Of a stretch of 64,000 bases of DNA, positions 57,165 to 64,000 are shown piece after piece (the first letter of the stretch is position 1; each line of letters starts with the position of its first letter). This DNA comes from Nephrocerus scutellatus (lineage: Eukaryota > Arthropoda > Insecta > Diptera > Pipunculidae), in assembly GCA_947095585.1 (NCBI GenBank), contig OX352763.1, positions 99,303,908-99,367,907 on the forward strand, given 5' to 3'. Position numbers and translations under genes: made by a program. The notes beneath the pieces were generated by a model that worked only from the letters and a program-made list of their open reading frames with translations, had not been told where the DNA came from and did no database searches.

Positions 57165-57612
57165 AATACAAATTACCTGTTGCGAAATAGCCCAATTTAG
57201 AAATACCATACATTAGTTTCTGCGGCGTAAAAAAATTGCCGAAAGTAACCGTGTGCTGGCTTGATATATGGATTTTTGAATCTCAGTAAAACATTTTCTC
57301 CCAAAACGAATTCAGAGGAGTTCTCACTACCTGCACCACCATACGGAGTAAATTGAAACAAGTATCCATCATGTGAGCATAAGTTCCAATACTTATATCC
57401 AACAAAAATTTATCAGAATGACGTCTGTAGTAGGCTATCATTTGTTCATCTATTGAAAGATGATGGGAAAATATTTCAAACTGCATAAATCTTTGATGGA
57501 GCATATTGTTAAGCGTTGTTACAAAAGGAAATACATTTATGAATTGGGAATAAGAATATGAACTGGCATTACCGTACCTAAATACAGTACAGAACTCTAA
57601 TAGAGACCACAC
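57165..57612 (-). pseudogene. piggyBac-type transposase fragment
   Basis: The minus-strand frame from 57612 contains HLSIDEQMIAYYRRHSDKF, matching the first catalytic block of piggyBac-type DDE transposases (LSIDE-M-Y-GRH). After a one-base shift near 57385, another frame reads LCSHDGYLFQFTPYGGAGSE, the next conserved segment. A third frame reads GNFFTPQKLMYGISKLGYFA at about 57185-57250, corresponding to the DNFFTS block, with Gly where the second catalytic Asp is expected. The protein would cut and paste at TTAA sites; this copy is inactive. The N-terminal part and the cysteine-rich C-terminus were not found. Confidence 0.8.
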
Positions 57613-58214
57613 TCATAAGAAAAATGGCCTGTGATTATAGGTTTCCTACACGCAGAAGCTACTGTCTAAGGATAAAGTCCCGTGGGTGGTAAAGAGCTTT
57701 TCCAATAAAGCAGTGTTGTATGAATTGTTTTCTCTCTCTGAGAACTAAAATATGCATCCTTTTGTTTGACAGGATGCAAACAAAAATTAAGTTTTTTTTT
57801 TCAAAAATTGATGCATTATAAACATAAACACACAATATTCCGAGAAGAAACCGTTTTATATGATTTGAAAACGCCAAAAACGCAAATATTGTTTTTAGGT
57901 TCAAATGCTACCTAAATGCCTTAGACAAACGTTGCAAAAACGCAACATTTTTATTACGTCAACTTTATTTTAGAATATAAAATGATCCTTTTTGTTTTAA
58001 CTATAGCTGACATTATTTAAACAAAATATAATATTGATGACATTTTTCAATAGGTCAAAAATGCTACCTCAAAATTTTCAAATCAATTTTCAGCTCAATT
58101 GATAATTCAATTAATTTTTAAATCACTATTTAGTTCATTTAAATTTATCTTCAGGTAAATTTCATACATCCACACATATAACGTTGCGTTTTCGCATCGT
58201 TAGCTGGAAATGGG

Positions 58215-59704
58215 TTAATGATAATTTTTATTTTACGCTGATCAATGCGTAACCTGCAAAATGCAGTTCCCTAAAAATCGATGCCTGTCCGTTTTACTTG
58301 AATCGTAGATATTTTTTTTTAATTTTTTGGTTCCCACGCTCAAGGGGTTTGCACCCCAATAATGCTTAGCGCAGCGTGGGTGACATTACGGTACTGACAC
58401 TTGGGATTCCATAAGCACCTCATACAAAATTTTGTTCAAAAACTAATTTTTTTCAGAATTTGCATAGTTGGCGCCGCGCCATCCCTGTTGCTGCGTGTTT
58501 CCTAAAAACACGATGTGTCATCCTGCAGGAGCGAAGGCGCAAATAAAAATTAAACTACAACAGCGGCCGTATTTATTTTTATATGTTAATTTTAATTCTT
58601 ACTTTTAAGTTAAATATATTTCAATTTAGAATAAATTTTTAGTATTTCATGGTGGTGGTGGTGGTGGTGGTTGTAGTCGGTGTAGTAGTGGTTGTGGTTC
58701 AGCGTCTTCGTTAACCAGCGGATAAGGTTGGCGACTGTTCTGAAGACGTTAACCACGATCCACGATCATGATGACCATAATGATAAACAAATGACGGCGT
58801 GCTGGTGGCGATGATGATGGTGGTTCGTCTTTTTCCTTAACCAGCGGATATTATTGGCCCCGGTGCTGGAGACGACTTTAGGCGGCTATCTCTAAGGTAT
58901 GAGGCGGTTTGGTGTCTTTGAAAGAAGCGAGTTTTTGTCTAGAAATGGGAATTTTTTTTTCCATTAATTTCATTTAAGTTTTTCACATGCACTTGTACAC
59001 AAAATGCTTAAAATTTAAATTCAGTAAATAAAACTTACAATGCACAGAGCAGCACAGCTAGAAAAACGTTAAAATTAAAAGCACAAATGCGAACACACGC
59101 CCAGTTCAAAGCGAAAACAAGCAATGATCAAGATCTCGGTTTCGTTTTAGCTTTTAGCTACAGAATTACCCTTTGGCGACAAGTCGAGTATTATTATTAA
59201 ACTTGATTGCTACTTACCATTTATCGGTTTTGTCACAGTGACTAGCTTCTTGATAGGATTTTGGTTCGCTAATGTCTCTGGTAGTCGCTGCCAACATCGT
59301 ATATATACTATATATAGAGTATATTGAGTATTACATAAATCAGCTGTGTTTTTCGAAATTGAGCTTTCTTCCACTTCCATCGTCGAAATCAGTTCAGGGA
59401 TGATATTCGAGAAATTTCAATACTACTTCGTTCATGCATCATATAGTACTTTTCTGGACTATAGTGTACTTTTCTAAAAAATACATCACGTCCGCGATTC
59501 CTTTCAACTTTACTTGATTAATCAGGTGAAGTGAGATCCACAATAGGAAATAAAAATTATTACAACGAATTTCAATAGAAAATAATAATATATTAATTAC
59601 TTCATAATAAAAAGAAATGTTTTCAATATCCTTTTAAATTAAATACTTAAGTAATTATTATAAATACCTAGTAATAATTATTAAAATAATATAATATAAA
59701 ATAA
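58215..59704. other. About 1.5 kb of non-coding DNA, nothing coding recognised
   Basis: Holds a (GGT)n run at about 58651-58672 and a structured inverted-repeat segment at 58333-58380 (see findings). No protein similarity was recognised. Confidence 0.4.
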
Positions 59705-61272
59705 CGCAACGAAGAGACCAGAAACAACTACGGTCAAGCGATAGGACTCGCCCTAAATGCAGGAAGAGTATAAGTCCTGGGGCTGAGATGCCGGGCGTAA
59801 ACGAGAAATGGACACGCCGTAAGAATACTGTCATTAGTACTGCTGACTCCCCCTTAGGCAGTAGTCGTAGAGATCGAAAAGACTGGTTCGATGACGAATG
59901 TAAGCTAGCGACTGAACGTAAGAATGTTGCGTACCGAGCAATGCAACAATCTCATAGAACGCGGGCACGCGAAGATGAATATAAACAGCTCAGAAGATAT
60001 GAAAAAACAGTGCACCGGCGAAAGAAAGCAGCTTGGGAGAAGAATCTCGTCCGTGAACTAGAACAGTATAGAGAGCGAGGGCGGAAGTTCTACCAAAGAG
60101 TCCGCGGAATGCACAATATACACTGCGTTGCACATACTGCAAGAACAAATAGGGTCACCTGATCGCCGATCTCAAAGGCATCTTAGAGCGATGGGAATAG
60201 CACTTTCATGAGTTGCTTAATGGCCAGCTAACTGAGGAATTGGAGGCTCCACCAATGACCGAAAACCACACTATGCTGCCGCCACCAAGCATAGACGCAG
60301 TTAGCTGAGCGATAAATCGGCTCAAAAATAATAAGGCCCCGGGATCTGACGGTATCCACGCTCTGATGGCCACGCAATACACCAAGGAATTCATGAACTA
60401 ATAGTGCAAGTATGGGAGGAAGAAGCGATGCCAGAAGACTGGCGAAGAGGCATCCTGTGCCCCAAACATAAGAAAGGAGATATCACAACCTGCAGCAAAT
60501 ATCGTGGTATAACGTTGTTGAGTACCGCGTATAAGATTTTCCCCTCTATCCTTCAAGACAAGATAGTTCCATACGCTAAAGGGATCATTGGTCCATACCA
60601 GTGTGGCTTCATCCCAGGCAAATCAACAACTGATCAGATTTACACCCTTAGGTAGGTGATGGAAAAATGTTTAGAGTTGCAAAAGTCACTACACCATCTT
60701 TTTATAGACCGCCAGAGGAGAATTTTATAAAGCCATGAGAGAATTCGGCATCCCAAATAAACACAACTATTTAGGTTGACCATGATCAATGTTATAAGCT
60801 AAGTAAAAATATCCGGATCTCTATCAAGCTGGCGTTGGAGAAAGTGATCCGAGACTCTGATATAAAGGCGATAGGAACAATGCTCTATAAGTCCATTCAG
60901 ATACTGGCTTACGCAGACGATATTGACATCGTTGGTAGAAACCATAGAGCTGTACAGGAAGCTTTTATCCAGATTGAGCAGGCGGTACGAAATCTGGGGC
61001 TGCACATAAATGAGAGCACAACAAATTATATTGTGTACACGTCTGCGAGTAGAAGATCCAACATTGGTCCCGCAATTAAAATAGTGGGGCGCGAATTTGA
61101 AGTACTGCAATCCTTTAACTAACCCGAGAGGTCAACTGCAGCAGCCGATAACAGATGGAACCAGAAATACGCGCACGGTTGCTTAAAGCCAACAAAGCCT
61201 ACTATAGTCTGTCAAGACTCTTAAAATCCAGGAATGTAACAATAACATCCATGATGCTTGTATATAAGACAT
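59705..61272 (+). pseudogene. RTE-type LINE copy 3, linker to RT C-terminal half
   Basis: Open and decayed frames read KDWFDDECKLATERKNVAYR, then HRRKKAAWEKNLVRELE (59878-60070), then NRLKNNKAPGSDGIHALM (about 60312-60370). RT blocks follow: WRRGILCPKHKKGDITTCSK, YRGITLLSTAYKI, IIGPYQCGFIPGKSTTDQIY (about 60433-60650), LHHLFIDR and YKAMREFGIPNK. A deletion has removed most of the block containing LRQGDGLA, which copy 2 at 25.9 kb still has. ILAYADDIDIVGR (catalytic YADD, about 60900-60940), AIKIVGREFEVLQSFN and NKAYYSLSRLLKSR follow. The sequence stops matching copy 1 at about 61272. Tracts between 60660 and 60840 carry stops. This is a typical RTE/Bov-B-like ORF2 in order, but inactive. Confidence 0.9.
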
Positions 61273-61432
61273 TTTTAATCGATCCTATTTTACTCCAAAA
61301 TTCAATTATTGAGGAATATCTATACAATTTCAACTCGTTTCAGTCCGCTAATGACCTGTATTCTTTATTAATAAGCTCAGAATTATTTAGCACGTTTTCA
61401 GGAAACATGTTAGTAATAATTAAAGATAAAAT
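61273..61432. other. Short spacer, nothing recognised
   Basis: Ends with AAAGATAAAAT (61422-61432), the left target duplication of the SINE. Confidence 0.4.
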
Positions 61433-61698
61433 AATAATATCGGCGCGACAGACCATGCGGTCCAAGGCCTGGCTTCTCACAACCATTTATGTTGAGCATG
61501 CATATTTTTGCACACAAATGAAGGGACCTAAAATTTAATGCCGGGTCCGAAAGGAAAATTGAGAAGTTATTACTCTGGAACGTTTGTCAAACTTTCGCGA
61601 GAGTTGGGACACCGTGGAAAATACTTTGGTCTTACTGGGATTCGAACCACGAATCAGAAGTCCACATGCTCTTATCCACTGAGCCACGGCGCCCACAA
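61433..61698 (-). mobile_element. tRNA-derived SINE, full length, AAAGATAAAAT target duplication
   Basis: The minus-strand head reads GCGCCGTGGCTCAGTGGATA, then AGAGCATG (A-box region), and GTGGTTCGAATCCCAGTAAG (B box GGTTCGAATCC). The body matches the SINE at 32.1 kb. The tail is ATATTATTAT. An 11-bp direct repeat AAAGATAAAAT flanks it at 61422-61432 and 61699-61709. This is the best tRNA-like head of the three copies. Confidence 0.94.
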
Positions 61699-61709
61699 AA
61701 AGATAAAAT

Positions 61710-62747
61710 ACTTGAGATTAATAAAAGTTACATTCGAACTGATCGTCATAATTGATCATCCGCAAGTCAAACCATGTTGTCAATTGAGGACAAAATTTAA
61801 TGCAATCTTTAAAGCAGAAGTTTTTGTAAAACTGATCTTTCGTGGGAGGTTTTAAGATGAAGAACCCCTCCTCTTCACCTCACACAGTAAAAAGTTTAAT
61901 GATAATTTCCTTTTAATGCTGCTGGTTATCAGGCAACCAGTAAAGCGATTAATAAAATGGAACGAAGAGAGATCGACAAAAGGACCTCAGGCAACATATC
62001 AGAGGTAAAAAATCGTGTTCTCTTCGGCCAGTAAAATCGTGCTAAAAATTTTGATATACGCATACATAAAGGTATGTAGATAAGATATCCGCTTAAAAAC
62101 TTGTTGTTATCGATCACTTTATAGAAGCGAAGCCTTGCAATCACGCGCACAACAAATTACACGCAATTTTATGCAAGAAAACTGGCAAACCAGCTCTCAT
62201 CATCATCAGCGTCTCACAGTGCGATCATCCCATGTATAGAAATTCATTGAAAAGGGGTGGGGACAAAATGATATTTTATCCATCTCCAGCATAAATGTAT
62301 GAAATGTTTGTTGGTTGTTCTTTGAGTGATTTGTCCTTTTCGTGTGGTAACAGCTGCAAGACGATCAGACAGCCAAACTTGACCTCCACCAAAAAAAAAG
62401 AAAAAAAAGAAATGAAGATCAGAATAAAAACCGAACGCATCAGAAAAAAGGAAATACGATTGATGGGCATCTTGCATCACGGAAACTGAGAGTATAAGTC
62501 AAACGTCGAAAACCTAAAATTAAAAACTCATAAGATATCGACTAAAATATTGAGCTGCACAAATTACTGGCAGATAGACGGACAAATGACCGGCACTGCA
62601 ATGAATGCAATGAATCGGCGAAACGGATGAATGGATTGGAGGATTGATGACTGATTTTTTTTGCTCTTCGTCTACTTGAACCTTTTTCGGTTAGTAAAAG
62701 TAATTCCTTTTATCGTTTGACCAATTTTTCAACTTTCGCAAAAAAAA
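61710..62747. other. About 1 kb of non-coding DNA, nothing recognised
   Basis: A-rich purine tract at about 62390-62415. No coding similarity. Confidence 0.35.
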
Positions 62748-63352
62748 AAATAACCCATAAAAATTTAAATTTTTCGTGTAAATTTTGAGTAAAATCGTGT
62801 AAATTTTTTATAAAAATTGTTCCGATCACTCAAAAATTTTTACAAATAGTGTTTCCACATGTGTATGAAAATTGAAGAAAATCGGGTAAATTTTTTAAAA
62901 TTTTGTACGGGTCCTTCAGACACCGTGGCCCGACAACTCCAATTTTTGTTACAAAAAGTGTTGCCAATCGGAGATACACATGCGTATAAAATTTGAAGAA
63001 AATCGGGTACTTTTTGTTTAAGATTGTTGTGGGTGCCCCACGACCCAGGGGCCGGATCACTTCCAAATTTTTACAAAAAGTGTTTTCCATTGAAGGTACA
63101 TATGTATATGTATAAAATTTGAAGACATTCGGGTACTTTTTGTAATAGATTTGTATGGGAGCCCTCCGATCCCGTGGCCCGAGGGGCCCCAAATTTTAAT
63201 AGAAAGTGTTGTCATGGAAGACAGACATTTGTGAGGAATTTCAATAAAATCGGGCTTTAGGAAGTGGGTTGAAAATTGATCACAAGATTTGGTGGCCAGC
63301 CAGCCAGCTAGCCACGGGTACGCGAAGTTAATATAGAGAATTTAAAAACAAT
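62748..63352 (-). repeat. CTGGCTGG-family dispersed repeat, copy G (longest)
   Basis: Complete and inverted: the tail (AACCCATAAAAATTTAAATT) at the left, then four modules recognisable by AATCGGGTA- or AATCGGGCT-type sequence at about 62880, 63002, 63127 and 63247, then the head with CAGCCAGCCAGCTAGCCACG and ACGCGAAGTTAATATAGAGA at the right. Module spacing is 120-126 bp; the 126 is explained by an extra TATATG-type expansion. Confidence 0.94.
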
Positions 63353-64000
63353 TGTAATGCACAATTAGACCAATTTAAGAATTTTTACGTACGCGTATGT
63401 AAGCATTTGAGACGGCACTCTTATAATAGCATCAATTTTGGATAATAAACCAGAATTGATGCTATTAGAAGAGTGCAATGGAAGATTAATATAGTCCTTT
63501 TTTAATTTTGTAATTTACTTCTTTCCAAACAAGAGTGGAGAATGTATATTAAACAACTCGTAGAAAGTTTGCGATGGATTCAACGAACGAATAGGCGACC
63601 TTAAAACTTTTACCTTTAAACGATATCTAATTTGCTAAGGAAGTATGATAGAATTTTAAGTATTAATCAATAAGGCGACTTAGATTTTTTATTGAATTAT
63701 CATTTTTTTTTCTCATTCTTTTTTCTTTAAACTTATGCATTGAAAAAAATTATTTACTCACTGAAAGACCACAATAACACTAAAACTTGTACTATGTTTT
63801 TCATTACGAGCGCATCTTTATGTTTTTTAAAGAAAACAGATTTTTTAAGACATAAAAAAAGTAAATGATGGGTATAAGTAGAAACTATCAATGCCTTTAA
63901 TTATGGATCACAACATAATTCATATGTTTCCACGGAAGCGTCTGCACGAGTGAAAGTGTTGAACAGAATTGATCGTGAATTTTTGCATAAATCGGGCCAT
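63353..64000. other. Non-coding DNA containing a strong hairpin
   Basis: Apart from the 63415-63476 hairpin nothing is recognised up to the window end. Confidence 0.4.
63415..63476. repeat. Hairpin: 27-bp stem, 8-nt loop
   Basis: The arm 63415-63441 (GCACTCTTATAATAGCATCA and on) pairs with 63450-63476, with one mismatch and one G-U pair around the loop ATAATAAA. It could be a small fold-back element, a DNA palindrome relic or a short RNA hairpin. Neighbouring sequence does not extend the stem clearly. Confidence 0.75.

Larger units (their letters stand above)
55730..58210 (-). mobile_element. piggyBac-like transposon relic, about 2.5 kb
   Basis: The right end reads AGCTGGAAATGGG directly followed by TTAA (58211-58214). 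On the minus strand this is TTAA then CCCATTTCCAGCTAACG, the start expected for piggyBac-type elements. The left end CCCATTTTCGGCGGCTACC is preceded by CTAA, one change from TTAA. GTTGCGTTTTCGCAAC palindromes near 55834 and 58190, and a variant at 57928, are subterminal. A piggyBac transposase fragment lies inside on the minus strand. Two CTGGCTGG-family repeats interrupt the interior. The left boundary is less certain than the right. Confidence 0.65.

Noticed and set aside
1..64000. CRISPR array, prokaryotic operons or ribosome-binding sites
   Set aside because: The content is clearly eukaryotic (introns, LTR and non-LTR retrotransposons, SINEs); the 118-bp tandem array has no spacer structure.

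Overview
The window looks like intergenic or deep intronic DNA of an insect, most likely a dipteran. It is AT-rich and full of short ATGTA/TACATA runs, and the only spliceosomal intron I can read with confidence is 58 bp, a size common in flies. Nearly everything recognisable is transposon-derived: gypsy, pogo/Tigger, mariner-type, Tc1, piggyBac, hAT, RTE, Jockey/CR1-group and RNase-H-bearing LINEs, and a tRNA-derived SINE. I found no convincing host protein-coding exon, rRNA gene or genuine tRNA gene. Most long open frames outside the transposons show no recognisable family and look like chance frames.

Layout. 0.6-1.6 kb: decayed LINE reverse transcriptase. 3.3-3.8 kb: degenerate TTTAGTACT direct repeats. 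4.95-5.1 kb: SINE fragment. 5.5-6.26 kb: 118-bp satellite array. 7.8-8.75 kb: a dispersed-repeat tail, a hAT C-terminal relic and a LINE RNase H relic. 9.0-11.9 kb: an RTE LINE split by a 2.2-kb pogo/Tigger element whose transposase gene has an intron. 16.2-21.7 kb: a 5.5-kb gypsy element with 210-bp LTRs differing at one base, an AGAT target duplication and an uninterrupted gag-pol frame; it is the youngest and best preserved element here. 25.5-26.2 kb: RTE relic. 28.7-31.2 kb: a Jockey-type LINE carrying a deleted mariner and one dispersed repeat. 32.1-32.4 kb: full SINE. 33.1-34.4 kb: nearly intact mariner-type element with one nonsense codon. 41.5-43.4 kb: Tc1 relic with about 190-bp inverted repeats. 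43.6-46.1 kb: internally deleted LINE. 48.2-48.6 kb: LINE RNase H relic. 55.7-58.2 kb: piggyBac relic. 59.7-61.3 kb: RTE LINE. 61.4-61.7 kb: SINE.

The most distinctive unclassified signal is a dispersed repeat family with at least eight copies here (about 7.8, 12.3, 30.5, 42.8, 54.3, 56.3, 56.8 and 62.7 kb). It has a fixed CTGGCTGG-containing head, a variable number of ~120-bp internal modules and a fixed tail ending in ATGGGTTG plus a T-run. Several copies are nested in other transposons, so relative insertion order can be read.

The genes do not form a pathway. The window is a record of layered insertions. The points most worth checking are the gypsy element's SAP-like Gag N-terminus with a possible spliced, nuclear-localisation-rich leader exon, the modular repeat family, the 118-bp satellite, and a 27-bp-stem hairpin at 63.4 kb.
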